DNA from: Sva-07 sp942492715
GTDB lineage: Bacteria; Actinomycetota; Acidimicrobiia; Acidimicrobiales; Ilumatobacteraceae
Direction of reading: 5' to 3'
NCBI GenBank assembly: GCA_942492715.1
Contig: CALOFW010000012.1
Location: 434,001-498,000, forward strand
Length of the DNA stretch: 64,000 nt
Of the stretch, positions 55,060-63,579 are shown in pieces; within the stretch, counting starts at the first letter, position 1, and each line of letters starts with the position of its first letter. The position numbers were made by a program, and so were the translations under genes. The notes beneath the pieces are model-generated. The model searched no databases. It saw only the letters and a program-made list of their open reading frames with translations, and was not told the DNA's origin.

Positions 55060-55253
55060 TGGGGGAGTATTCCGGGCTGATCGAGCGGCTCGAGTCGGTC
55101 GCCGCGGACCTCGACGAGATTGCGTTCGATCGCCTCCGTGAGGCGGTGGCCGAGGGTGAACTCACGCGCCCGGCAGGCGACAAGCAGCTGATGCAGGCCA
55201 GGCGGGCGATCGAGAAGGCCGCCGGTGTGCTTCGTCAGCTCGACGAGACGTAG
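55059..55253 (+). CDS. Small helical protein coupled to glcF
   Basis: 64 residues, acidic and helical (YSGLIERLESVAADLDEIAF, QARRAIEKAAGVLRQLD). Starts at ATG 55059 sharing a base with the glcF stop (TGATG), or at GTG 55056. No family recognised. It overlaps the convergent LOG gene by 19 bases. Confidence 0.65.
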   Translation: MGEYSGLIERLESVAADLDEIAFDRLREAVAEGELTRPAGDKQLMQARRAIEKAAGVLRQLDET

Positions 55254-56266
55254 CCGTTCAGGACGCGGATCATCGCGACCAGGTCGCTGTAGCCGCGCTT
55301 TGCGAACACGAAGGAGATCCGGTCGAGGTCGACCTTGTCGTCGTCTCGACGTTCGATCTTGAACGGCTCGGATCGGTCGATCGAGCCACTGGAGACGAGG
55401 TGTCCGAACTGCTCGTTGAGGTCGGCGAGTTGCTCGTCGGTCGGTCCCTGGCGCATCCGGATCACGAGGTGGTCGCCGACGTAGCGCACCGAGTCGTAGT
55501 TGGCATAGAAGTCGTCGATGATCGCCGCAGCCTCGTTGCAGTCGTTGGTGATCGTGTACAGGCCGACATCGGTCGCCGAAACGAGGCCCCGAGCGATCAG
55601 CTGCTGGCGCACGAACGTGTCGACACCTTCCCAGTAGGGGTCGCCGGGCGCATCGAGCAGCACGATCGGAACGGGCACTCCCTTGCCGGTCTGGGTGAGT
55701 GTCAGGAGCTCGAACATCTCGTCGAGCGTCCCGAATCCACCCGGCAGGCACACGAATCCCTGGGATTCCTTGATCAGCATCAGCTTGCGCGTGAAGAAGT
55801 ACTTCATGCTCACGTGCTTCTCGTCGCCGGCGATGATCGAGTTCGCTCCGGTCTCGAACGGGAGCCGGATCGACACGCCGATCGAGTTCTCTCGGCCGGC
55901 GCCCTCCATACCCGCCTGCATGATCCCGGGCCCGGCGCCCGTGACGGCCATCCACCCGCTCTCGGCCAACGTTGCCGCGAGCTGCCGGGTCAATCCGTAC
56001 AGGGGGTCGTCGGCGCGCGTGCGGGCGGAGCCGAAGATCGCCACCTTGCGACGGTCCTTGTACGGAGCGAACATCGCGTAGGCGTCACGCATTTCGGTCA
56101 GCGCTGCAGTGGCGATCTTCAGATCGAGCGTGTCAGGCTGGTCGGCGATGAGCCCGAGCGTTTCGGAAACAAGTTCTTCCGCGAGTCGAACATTCTCGGA
56201 AACACCCAGCTCGGACACGATGGAACGCGCTCGGGACGCGGCTTCTTCGGATACATCTGAATTCAT
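55235..56266 (-). CDS. LOG-family (TIGR00730-like) nucleotide hydrolase-like protein
   Basis: 343 residues. VAIFGSARTRADDP, VTGAGPGIMQAGMEGAG and LPGGFGTLDEMFE (PGGxGTxxE) are the LOG/PpnN signatures; these proteins are often mis-named lysine decarboxylases and usually act on nucleoside monophosphates. ATG 56266 overlaps the start codon of the divergent gene in CATG. TACGAT (56276-56281, minus strand) ends 9 bases before it and lies in that other gene. Confidence 0.9.
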   Translation of the reverse strand: MNSDVSEEAASRARSIVSELGVSENVRLAEELVSETLGLIADQPDTLDLKIATAALTEMRDAYAMFAPYKDRRKVAIFGSARTRADDPLYGLTRQLAATLAESGWMAVTGAGPGIMQAGMEGAGRENSIGVSIRLPFETGANSIIAGDEKHVSMKYFFTRKLMLIKESQGFVCLPGGFGTLDEMFELLTLTQTGKGVPVPIVLLDAPGDPYWEGVDTFVRQQLIARGLVSATDVGLYTITNDCNEAAAIIDDFYANYDSVRYVGDHLVIRMRQGPTDEQLADLNEQFGHLVSSGSIDRSEPFKIERRDDDKVDLDRISFVFAKRGYSDLVAMIRVLNGYVSSS

Positions 56267-56267
56267 G
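56264..56267. promoter_or_regulatory. CATG carrying two overlapping, divergent start codons
   Basis: Minus-strand ATG at 56266-56264 (LOG gene) and plus-strand ATG at 56265-56267 (oxidoreductase) overlap by two bases. The minus -10 TACGAT lies at 56276-56281, inside the plus gene. A weaker plus -10, TACATC, lies 7 bases before the plus ATG, inside the LOG gene. Confidence 0.6.
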
Positions 56268-57818
56268 CAGTCTGGATCGTACGGGTCGAAGTGGCAGGGA
56301 CCGGTCCTCGGTCTGCTGGCGACCGGTGCCGGGCTCGCCGCAGCCGAGCTCGTGGTCGGCCTCGTCGACGGCTCGGCGTCGCCCGTCGTGCCGGTGGGGC
56401 AGGTGTTCATCGACGTCGTGCCGAGGCCGCTCAAGGAGTGGGCGATCGAGACCTTCGGGACGAACGACAAGGTCGTGCTGATCCTCGGCGCGCTGATCGT
56501 GGTGTTCGGGATCGGGATCACCGTCGGGGTGCTCGCAATGCGTGGAGCTCGCAGCGCCGCGTATGCGCTGACCAGCGTGATCGGCCTCCTCGGCGCGTTC
56601 GCCGTGCTCACGCGCCCGGCGCCCACCCTCGGCAAGCTGATGCCCACGATCGTCGGCACGGCCGTGTCGATCGCCGTGCTCTGGTACCTCGCCCCGAGAC
56701 CGCAACCGCGCCGAGTGGAGGATGGCACTCACCCATCACCCACGGCACAGACGATGGGTGTCGATCGTCGGCGGTTCGTGGGTGGCGCCATCGGGATCGG
56801 ATCGGCCGCCGTGCTGGTCGGCGGTGTCGGCCGCCTGCTCCAGCAGCGTTTCGAGGTGAGCGCCGAGCGTTCCGACATCGCACTTCCCGCTCCTGCGTCG
56901 CCGAGCGCGGCGCTGCCTGTGGATGCGCAGGTCCCGGTCGAGGGCATGCAACCGTTCGTGACACCGACCACCGACTTCTACCGCATCGACACGGCGCTGG
57001 TCGTGCCGCAGGTCTCGAAGGACTCGTGGCGGCTGAAGATCCACGGCATGGTCGACAACCCGATCGAGCTGACGTTCGCGGACCTCCTCCAGCGGCCCCA
57101 GGTCGAGCGGTACGTGACGCTGTCGTGCGTCTCGAACCCGATCGGCGGTGACCTCGTCGGCAACGCGCAGTGGCAGGGCGTGTTGCTCAAGGACGTCCTC
57201 GACGAGGCTGGGGTGCAACCCGGTGCGACCCAGGTGGTGAGCACGTCGATCGACGGGTGGACCGCCGGCACGCCCACCGAGGTCGTCATGGACGGGCGCG
57301 ACGCACTGCTGGCGATCGCGATGAACGGCGAACCCTTGCCGGCGCGCCACGGCTACCCGGTACGGATGGTCGTGCCGGGCTTGTACGGCTACGTTTCGGC
57401 AACGAAGTGGGTGACCGACATCGAGTTGACCCGGTGGGAGGACTACGACGCGTACTGGGTGCCGCGCGGTTGGTCGAAGGAGGGCCCGATCAAGACGATG
57501 TCACGCATCGACACCGATCGGCCTGGGGCCCGTTCCGGTGAGATGGTGGTCGGCGGTGTGGCCTGGGCGATCCACCGCGGCGTGTCACGGGTGCAGGTGC
57601 GTCTCGACGGCGGCGACTGGATCGAGGCCGAGCTCGGTGGCGTTCCGTCGGACGACACCTGGGTCCAGTGGGTGGCCCGGTTCGACGCTGCGCCCGGCAA
57701 GTACATGGTCGAGGCCCGGGCATTCGACGGCGACGGCGTACCGCAGACCGAGGAGACCGCCCCGGTCGCCCCGAACGGGGCCCAGGGCTACCCGCGCCGC
57801 TTCATCGACGTCGCCTGA
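56265..57818 (+). CDS. Membrane-anchored molybdopterin-dependent oxidoreductase (sulfite oxidase-like)
   Basis: 517 residues. Three to four N-terminal membrane segments (for example VLILGALIVVFGIGITVGVL), then DRRRFVGGAIGIGSAAVLVG, an internal twin-Arg-like stretch before a further helix. The rest is the sulfite-oxidase fold: the Mo-binding Cys is in VTLSCVSNPIGGDL, followed by SIDGWTAGTP, RHGYPVRMVVPG and a C-terminal dimerisation domain. The catalytic part should face outside. Substrate unknown. Needs Moco, for which a mogA-like gene lies at 10054. Confidence 0.9.
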   Translation: MQSGSYGSKWQGPVLGLLATGAGLAAAELVVGLVDGSASPVVPVGQVFIDVVPRPLKEWAIETFGTNDKVVLILGALIVVFGIGITVGVLAMRGARSAAYALTSVIGLLGAFAVLTRPAPTLGKLMPTIVGTAVSIAVLWYLAPRPQPRRVEDGTHPSPTAQTMGVDRRRFVGGAIGIGSAAVLVGGVGRLLQQRFEVSAERSDIALPAPASPSAALPVDAQVPVEGMQPFVTPTTDFYRIDTALVVPQVSKDSWRLKIHGMVDNPIELTFADLLQRPQVERYVTLSCVSNPIGGDLVGNAQWQGVLLKDVLDEAGVQPGATQVVSTSIDGWTAGTPTEVVMDGRDALLAIAMNGEPLPARHGYPVRMVVPGLYGYVSATKWVTDIELTRWEDYDAYWVPRGWSKEGPIKTMSRIDTDRPGARSGEMVVGGVAWAIHRGVSRVQVRLDGGDWIEAELGGVPSDDTWVQWVARFDAAPGKYMVEARAFDGDGVPQTEETAPVAPNGAQGYPRRFIDVA

Positions 57819-57836
57819 CCTCGAGGCGCCCCGTGA

Positions 57837-58613
57837 TCACGGGTACGTTGCGAAGAGCACCTGCAGATCGTCACCCGCCATCGACACGAGCGTCGTGTTC
57901 GGGTATCCGCCGAGGACGGTGACGAGGTGGTCGTACACATCAACGGCACCCGACCCCGGGAGGGCCGAGGTGTCGTCGCCCTGGTACACGCCCAGAGCGG
58001 TGTCTCCATTGTTGTTGATCGCCGCGAGGAACGTTTCGATGTTGCCGGCGTTCAGGCTGTCCAGATCGACGAAATGGACGCGGCGCGTGCTCGAAGCGCC
58101 GGCCCCGGTCGCAGCGACCCAATCGGCCTTGCCCTGCTCGCGTCCCAACACGACGATCTCGTCATCGCCGTTCGCGTCGGCTCCGAAGCGCCAGGCTGTG
58201 ACGCCGCCATGCCATCCGAAACTGCTCGTCGGCATCGTGACGGGAATCGGCGGCGGAGGAGGGGCCACGTCTCCTCCGCTCCCCGACCCCGTACAACCGC
58301 CGACCGAGACGATCTCGTAGGAGTTGCCCGTCACCGTCACGTCGTACATGGCCGATTCGTTCGTGATCACGCCGTTGGCCACGAGCGTTGCTTCGTCCGC
58401 GTAGGTCTCATGCATGGTCCAGTGGACGTTCTGGGCCCTCTCCAGGTTGCCCAACTCGGCCGCACAGGCGTTCTCTTCGCTTCTGTCGGTGATCCCACGC
58501 ACTGCGAACACTGCGACGACAGCGAGGACGCCGAGAATGACGATCACGATCAACAGCTCGATGAGCGTGAACCCGCCCTCGGTGTTCGGCGACTGTCGAG
58601 GCACCGCGTCCAT
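57837..58613 (-). CDS. Type IV pilin-like protein with large C-terminal domain
   Basis: 258 residues. GGFTLIELLIVIVILGVLAV is a textbook prepilin cleavage and N-terminal helix, after a 14-residue leader. The globular part is unusually long, with a GSGSGG/PPPPP linker at about residue 112-124 and a C-terminal domain of ~130 residues (TSSFGWHGGVTAWRFGADAN). Prepilin peptidase and assembly genes are not in the window. Likely a surface or secretion pseudopilin. Confidence 0.85.
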   Translation of the reverse strand: MDAVPRQSPNTEGGFTLIELLIVIVILGVLAVVAVFAVRGITDRSEENACAAELGNLERAQNVHWTMHETYADEATLVANGVITNESAMYDVTVTGNSYEIVSVGGCTGSGSGGDVAPPPPPIPVTMPTSSFGWHGGVTAWRFGADANGDDEIVVLGREQGKADWVAATGAGASSTRRVHFVDLDSLNAGNIETFLAAINNNGDTALGVYQGDDTSALPGSGAVDVYDHLVTVLGGYPNTTLVSMAGDDLQVLFATYP

Positions 58614-58743
58614 GGGTGCTGTATCGGACGCGCCGAGATGGCCCTGAAGTCAAGATCTGGACAGGCGTGCGATCATGGAACCCGATCCACGCCCGGCCGG
58701 CGGCCGTTGACAGCTCCAACGCTGCCCCGATGAACGTTCCGGG

Positions 58744-59853
58744 CTAGAGGGTGTCGGCTTTGGCGTCGAGGGCGGTGATCAGCTCGTCGAACGACTTCTG
58801 GAAGCTGGAGACGCCCTCACGTTCGAGTTGGTCGGCGACGTCGTCCATGTCGACGCCCACCCGGGGGAGCGCCTCCCACACCGCGCGAGCCCCCTCGACG
58901 TCGGTATCGACCCGTCGCGCGAGCGTGCCGTGGTCGGCGAACGCCTCGAGCGTGTTGTCGGGCAGCGTGTTGACCGTGTCGGGACCGATCAGCTCGTCCA
59001 CGTAGAGCGTGTCCGGGTAGGCCGGGTTCTTGGTCGACGTCGATGCCCACAGCGGTCGCTGCACCCGAGCGCCGCGGGCAGCCAGAGCCTCCCAGCGTGG
59101 ACCGGAGAAGGCCTCACGGAACAGCTGGTAGGCGAGCTTTCCCTGGGCGACGGCGGCCGTGCCGCGCAGGGCGAGGGCCTCGTCGGTGCCGACGGCGTCG
59201 AGGCGACGGTCGACCTCGGAGTCGACGCGGCTGATGAAGAAGCTGGCGACGCTCGCAACCCGCGAGAGATCGGCGGTGGAGTCGGCGGCGAGCCGTTCGA
59301 GACCGCGGAGGTACGACTCGATCACCTTCGAGTACCGATCGAGGCTGAAGATCAACGTGACGTTGATCGAGCGGCCCTCGGCGATCATCTCCTCGATCGG
59401 CGCGAGGCCCTCCTCGGTGCCGGGGATCTTCACCATCAGGTTGCGGCGGTCGATCCGCTCGTGCAGCGCCCTGGCGGCGGCTTCGGTGCCCGGCCCGTCG
59501 TGGGCCAGCCCAGGATCGACCTCGACACTCACGTAGCCGTCCACCCCGTTCGAGTGGTCGTACACCTTCGAGAACACGTCGCACGCGCTGTGGATGTCGC
59601 GCACGACGAGCGCCCAGTAGTCGTCGACGATCGAGGTGCTCGTCGAGCGGAGTCGGGCGAACTGCTCGTCGTAGTCGTTCGAGTCCTGGATCGCCTTCTG
59701 GAAGATCGACGGGTTCGACGTGAGCCCGCGCACGCCGCGGTCACGGATGGCGACGAGCTGGCCCGAGGTGATGTAGCCGCGCTTGAGGTTGTCGAGCCAG
59801 GCGCTCTGTCCCTCCTGGTCGTAGAGGGCGGCGATGCGGTTGGTGTCGGCCAT
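58744..59853 (-). CDS. tal: Transaldolase
   Basis: 369 residues, the longer actinobacterial form. LTSNPSIFQKAI near the N-terminus, the Schiff-base Lys in RRNLMVKIPGTEEGL, and STSTKNPAYPDTLYVDELIG are clear. Transfers dihydroxyacetone units in the non-oxidative pentose phosphate pathway. GAGGAG precedes ATG 59853. Downstream of tkt by 23 bases, so one operon. Confidence 0.95.
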   Translation of the reverse strand: MADTNRIAALYDQEGQSAWLDNLKRGYITSGQLVAIRDRGVRGLTSNPSIFQKAIQDSNDYDEQFARLRSTSTSIVDDYWALVVRDIHSACDVFSKVYDHSNGVDGYVSVEVDPGLAHDGPGTEAAARALHERIDRRNLMVKIPGTEEGLAPIEEMIAEGRSINVTLIFSLDRYSKVIESYLRGLERLAADSTADLSRVASVASFFISRVDSEVDRRLDAVGTDEALALRGTAAVAQGKLAYQLFREAFSGPRWEALAARGARVQRPLWASTSTKNPAYPDTLYVDELIGPDTVNTLPDNTLEAFADHGTLARRVDTDVEGARAVWEALPRVGVDMDDVADQLEREGVSSFQKSFDELITALDAKADTL

Positions 59854-59876
59854 TGGGTGCTCCTCGGGGGTCGGGG

Positions 59877-61829
59877 TCAGGAAACGAGTTCGAGTGCCCG
59901 TCGCACGACATGTTCGACGTTGATGCCGAGCTTGTCCAGCACGAGCTCTCCGGGAGCGCTCGCGCCGAAGCGGTCGATGCCGATGGCGACATCGGCGTAC
60001 CGATCCCAGCCGAACGTGGCGGCCGCCTCGACGGAGACCACCGGCACACCGGGCGGGAGGATCTCGTCGCGGAACGAGCGGTCCTGGGCGGCGAAGCGGT
60101 CCCAGCTGGGCATGCTCACGGCGCGAGCGGCGACGCCCTGGCCCCCGAGCGCGGCAGCAGCATCGACGCACACCTCGACCTCGCTGCCGGTGCCGACCAG
60201 CACGACCTGCGGCGTGGCATCGGGGTCGACGACGATCCCGGCGCCGCGCTCGACGGCTGAGCCGTCGGTGGTCACCCGGATGTTCTGGCGGCTGAGCACG
60301 AGCACCGAGGGACCGTCGTGGCGAACGACGTCGGCCCAGGCGTGAATCGTCTCGTTGCCGTCGGCGGGGCGGATCACGTGGAGGTTCGGCATCGCCCGCA
60401 GCGTCGCGAGATGCTCCACGGGCTGGTGGGTCGGTCCGTCCTCGCCGACGCCGACCGAGTCGTGGGTGAAGACGAAGCAGCACTTGGCTCCGGACAGCGC
60501 GGCGAGGCGGATCGGCGGTCGCATGTAGTCGGAGAACACGAAGAACGTGCCCCCGATCGGCAACGTGCCGCCGTGCTGGGCCATTCCCACCAGTGCACTG
60601 CCCATCGCGTGCTCGCGGATGCCGTAGTGGAGGTAGCGCCCGGTGCGATCGTCGGCCGTGAACGACGTGGTGCGCGACAGGCCGGTTCCGTTGCTGCCGG
60701 TCAGGTCGGCCGACCCGGAGATCAGCCCGGGAAGGTCGTCGTACGTCGCGTCGAGTGCCTTCTGGATCGCCTTGCGGGTGGCGAGCGACTCGCCGAGGTC
60801 GTACGCGGGCAGATCGGCGTCCCAGCCGCTCGTGCCGGTGCCGGCCCAGGCCGCCTGCCACTCCGGCTCGGCCGTGACGTCGGCGCTGCGCCGGGTCCAG
60901 TCGGCGCGAGCGGCGGCCCCGCGCTGGGCAGCCTGGTCGCGGTAGGCGGCGACGAGATCGTCGGGCGCCCAGAACGGCTCGTCGGGGATGCCCATGATCT
61001 CCTTGGTCCGTGCGACGTCGTCGGGAGAGAAGGGATTGCCGTGGGCGCCGTGGGTGTCGACGTGATCGGGCGACGGCTCACCGATGTGTGAGCGCAGCAC
61101 GAGCAGCGACGGCTTGTCGGTCTGGTCCTTCGCGGCGAGCAACGCTGCTTCGAGCCCGTCGAGATCGTCGGCCATCTCGCCGAGCTCGACGACGTCCCAA
61201 CCGTACGCGCGAAAGCGCATCGCCACGTCGTCGTTCGTCGACAGGCTCGTCGCACCGTCGATCGTGATCTTGTTGTCGTCGAACACGCAGATCAGCTTGC
61301 CGAGACCGAGGTGCCCCGCCAGCGAGGCGGCCTCGTGGCTGATGCCTTCCATCAGGCAGCCGTCGCCGGCGATCACGAAGGTGTGGTGATCCTGCGCCTC
61401 GGCGCCGAATCGGGCTCGGAGGTTCGCTTCGGCGATCGCCATGCCGACGGCGTTGCCGAAGCCCTGCCCGAGCGGCCCGGTGGTGACCTCGACCCCTGCC
61501 GTGTGGCCGGCCTCCGGATGTCCCGGTGTGGCCGACTCCCACTGACGGAACTGGCGGAGGTCGTCGAGTTCGAGTCCGTAGCCCGACAGGAAGAGCAACG
61601 TGTACTGCAGGATCGATGCGTGGCCGTTGGAGAGCACGAATCGGTCACGGTCGGGCCATGCCGGATCGGCCGGATCGTGGCGCAGCACGCGGCTGTAGAG
61701 CACGTGCCCGAGCGGCGCGAGCGCCATGGCGGTGCCCTGGTGGCCGCTGTTGGCAGCGAGTGGGCCGTCCATCGCCATCCCCCGGATGAGCGAGACGGCG
61801 AGCTGGTCCTGTTCGGCAGTCAACGACAC
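59877..61829 (-). CDS. tkt: Transketolase
   Basis: 650 residues. ThDP-binding motifs AGDGCLMEGISHEA and FDDNKITIDG, SGSADLTGSNGTGL, and FTHDSVGVGEDGPTHQPVEH are all present. Moves two-carbon ketol units between sugar phosphates. GTG 61829 is chosen because TACTGT (61837-61842, minus strand) ends 7 bases before it, a leaderless arrangement. Confidence 0.96.
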   Translation of the reverse strand: MSLTAEQDQLAVSLIRGMAMDGPLAANSGHQGTAMALAPLGHVLYSRVLRHDPADPAWPDRDRFVLSNGHASILQYTLLFLSGYGLELDDLRQFRQWESATPGHPEAGHTAGVEVTTGPLGQGFGNAVGMAIAEANLRARFGAEAQDHHTFVIAGDGCLMEGISHEAASLAGHLGLGKLICVFDDNKITIDGATSLSTNDDVAMRFRAYGWDVVELGEMADDLDGLEAALLAAKDQTDKPSLLVLRSHIGEPSPDHVDTHGAHGNPFSPDDVARTKEIMGIPDEPFWAPDDLVAAYRDQAAQRGAAARADWTRRSADVTAEPEWQAAWAGTGTSGWDADLPAYDLGESLATRKAIQKALDATYDDLPGLISGSADLTGSNGTGLSRTTSFTADDRTGRYLHYGIREHAMGSALVGMAQHGGTLPIGGTFFVFSDYMRPPIRLAALSGAKCCFVFTHDSVGVGEDGPTHQPVEHLATLRAMPNLHVIRPADGNETIHAWADVVRHDGPSVLVLSRQNIRVTTDGSAVERGAGIVVDPDATPQVVLVGTGSEVEVCVDAAAALGGQGVAARAVSMPSWDRFAAQDRSFRDEILPPGVPVVSVEAAATFGWDRYADVAIGIDRFGASAPGELVLDKLGINVEHVVRRALELVS

Positions 61830-61919
61830 GCGGGCGACAGTACCCGACCACCTGCCGACTCGAACCAAATCGCCAGGCGGAACGGCGGACAACACGGGTC
61901 TGACCCCTGATGTCCTGGA

Positions 61920-62315
61920 TCAGGCGGGCGGGAGGAGGTTGAAGGGCACGAGGTGCCAGGGGCCCTGGTCGATGCGGCAGTGCGCGAACACTTGGCCGTA
62001 GTCGTCGAACTCCAACTCGCCACGAACGAGTCGGTACGTGAACTTGCCGGGCTCGACGGTGAACGGGCTGACGTTGCGGGCGATCTGCTCGCTGTCCTCG
62101 TCGATGCCGCGCCGGAACACGACCTCGAACACGCCGTTGCCCGGCTCGCCCTCCGGGCAGAAGATCAACGCCACGAGGTGTGGCTCGATCGTCACCGGAG
62201 CCGGCGACGGCGCGGCCATCGAGAACATCACGCCGCTCATGTCGATGCGCGTCGACGGCCCGGGCGCCTGACGCATCTCGAAGTTCTCGACGAACAGTGC
62301 GGCGACGATCTGCAT
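61920..62315 (-). CDS. Conserved hypothetical protein
   Basis: 131 residues; not recognised. Alternating polar/hydrophobic segments (HLVALIFCPEGEPGNGVFEV, GKFTYRLVRGELEFDDYGQV) suggest a beta-sandwich. No signal peptide or membrane segment. TAGCCT (62324-62329, minus strand) ends 8 bases before ATG 62315. Divergent from an SDR gene. Confidence 0.75.
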   Translation of the reverse strand: MQIVAALFVENFEMRQAPGPSTRIDMSGVMFSMAAPSPAPVTIEPHLVALIFCPEGEPGNGVFEVVFRRGIDEDSEQIARNVSPFTVEPGKFTYRLVRGELEFDDYGQVFAHCRIDQGPWHLVPFNLLPPA

Positions 62316-62323
62316 GGGACCTC

Positions 62324-62333
62324 AGGCTACGGT
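62324..62333. promoter_or_regulatory. Shared -10 AGGCTACGGT between 62315 gene (-) and SDR gene (+)
   Basis: Minus TAGCCT (62324-62329) and plus TACGGT (62328-62333) share TA. The minus gene would be leaderless; the plus gene would have a leader of about 43 bases that ends in a GGAGAG ribosome binding site. Confidence 0.5.
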
Positions 62334-62382
62334 CGGCCGTTCGCGCTGTGAACATCGACACGAGGGAACAGGAGAGCGCACC

Positions 62383-63147
62383 ATGGATCTGTCGGGCAAG
62401 GCTGCAATCGTCACCGGAGCAGGGACCGGCGTCGGACGAGCGACCGCTCTGGCGCTGGCCTCGGCCGGTTGCGACGTCGTCGTCAACTACTCCCGATCCA
62501 AGGACGCCGCCGAGGCCGTGGCCGCCGAGGCGGCGGCGAGCGGGGTCCGAGCGATCGCCGTCCAGGCCAGCGTCGCCGAGGACGACGACTGTCGCCGTCT
62601 CGTCGGTGCCGCCACCGAGGCCTTCGGACGCCTCGACGTCCTCGTCAACAACGCCGGCACCACGAGCTTCATCCCGCATCACGACCTCGATGCGGTGACG
62701 GCGGAGACGTGGACGTCGATCATGGGTGTCAACCTGATCGGCCCGTTCCAGATGGCGCGGGCCGCAGCGACCGCATTGAAGGCCGACGGCGGCGGACAGA
62801 TCGTCAACATCTCCAGCGTCGCAGGCGTCTACGGCACGGGGAGTTCGATCCCGTACTGCGCGTCGAAAGCGGGCCTGAACAACCTCACCGTCACGCTGTC
62901 CCGGGTGATGGGGCCGGAGGTGCAGGTGAACACGGTGTGTCCCGGCTTCATCGACGGTTCGTGGTTGCAGGAGGGATTCGGCGACGCGTTCGACGCGATC
63001 AAGCAGTCGGTCGTCGACAGGACGCTGCTGGGTGCCGTCTGCACGCCCGAGGACGTGAAGGATGCGATCTTCGGGTTCCTGCTCGGTTCGAAACTGACGA
63101 CCGGCGAGATCCTCGTCGTCGACGGCGGATACGGCAAGGCGTTGTGA
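62383..63147 (+). CDS. SDR-family oxidoreductase (FabG-like)
   Basis: 254 residues. TGAGTGVGRATALALA (NAD(P) loop), NNAGTT, ISSVAGV and YCASKAG (catalytic Tyr-Lys) are present. Similar to 3-oxoacyl-ACP reductases and many other SDRs; the substrate is unknown. GGAGAG precedes ATG 62383. Convergent with sodX. Confidence 0.9.
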   Translation: MDLSGKAAIVTGAGTGVGRATALALASAGCDVVVNYSRSKDAAEAVAAEAAASGVRAIAVQASVAEDDDCRRLVGAATEAFGRLDVLVNNAGTTSFIPHHDLDAVTAETWTSIMGVNLIGPFQMARAAATALKADGGGQIVNISSVAGVYGTGSSIPYCASKAGLNNLTVTLSRVMGPEVQVNTVCPGFIDGSWLQEGFGDAFDAIKQSVVDRTLLGAVCTPEDVKDAIFGFLLGSKLTTGEILVVDGGYGKAL

Positions 63148-63151
63148 GGCG

Positions 63152-63499
63152 TCACGTCCAGCGGCGTGGCACGCGGAGCACGACCCGGTAGCTGCCGGCG
63201 ACGGGCACCGGGCCGAACGACCGGGAATCGGCGCGCGTGCTCTCGCGATTGTCGGACAGCACCGACATCGTGCCGTCGCCGTGCACCTCGGCCACCCGCT
63301 TCACCAGCCAGAAACCCGGACGGTCGGGATGCTCGACACACCGGATCTGTCCAGCCCGTGCCCGGGAGGATCCGATGGCGACGAGTCCCTGTCCGTCGAC
63401 GAGCGTCGGCTCCATCGATCGGTCGGCGACGACGAAGCGTCGCGGGAGCGCGTGGCGCCATCGGGGCCGATTCGTCGAAGGCGGCTTGGGCACGTCCAC
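63152..63499 (-). CDS. Nickel-type SOD maturation protease (SodX, S26 family)
   Basis: 115 residues, signal-peptidase-I-like. Catalytic Ser in ADRSMEPTLVDGQ and Lys in LVKRVAEV. It lies divergent from sodN, the usual partner, and should cut the SodN leader to expose His1. GTG 63499 is 8 bases from TACACT (63508-63513, minus strand), so leaderless. Confidence 0.88.
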   Translation of the reverse strand: MDVPKPPSTNRPRWRHALPRRFVVADRSMEPTLVDGQGLVAIGSSRARAGQIRCVEHPDRPGFWLVKRVAEVHGDGTMSVLSDNRESTRADSRSFGPVPVAGSYRVVLRVPRRWT

Positions 63500-63507
63500 G
63501 GGCGCGG

Positions 63508-63517
63508 AGTGTATGTT
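63508..63517. promoter_or_regulatory. Shared -10 AGTGTATGTT between sodX (-) and sodN (+)
   Basis: Minus TACACT (63508-63513) and plus TATGTT (63512-63517) share TA. sodX would be leaderless; sodN would have a leader of about 56 bases ending in AGGAGA. No nickel-regulator (Nur-type) palindrome is evident. Confidence 0.5.
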
Positions 63518-63579
63518 TCGCCTGAACGACCTTCGGGAACGTTCGCAACGCCCACGATCACCAACCTCCAGGAGACATC

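Noticed and set aside
55235..56266. Naming the LOG protein a lysine decarboxylase or cytokinin-activating enzyme
   Set aside because: PGGxGTxxE only shows the family; the substrate cannot be told and the decarboxylase name is a known annotation error.
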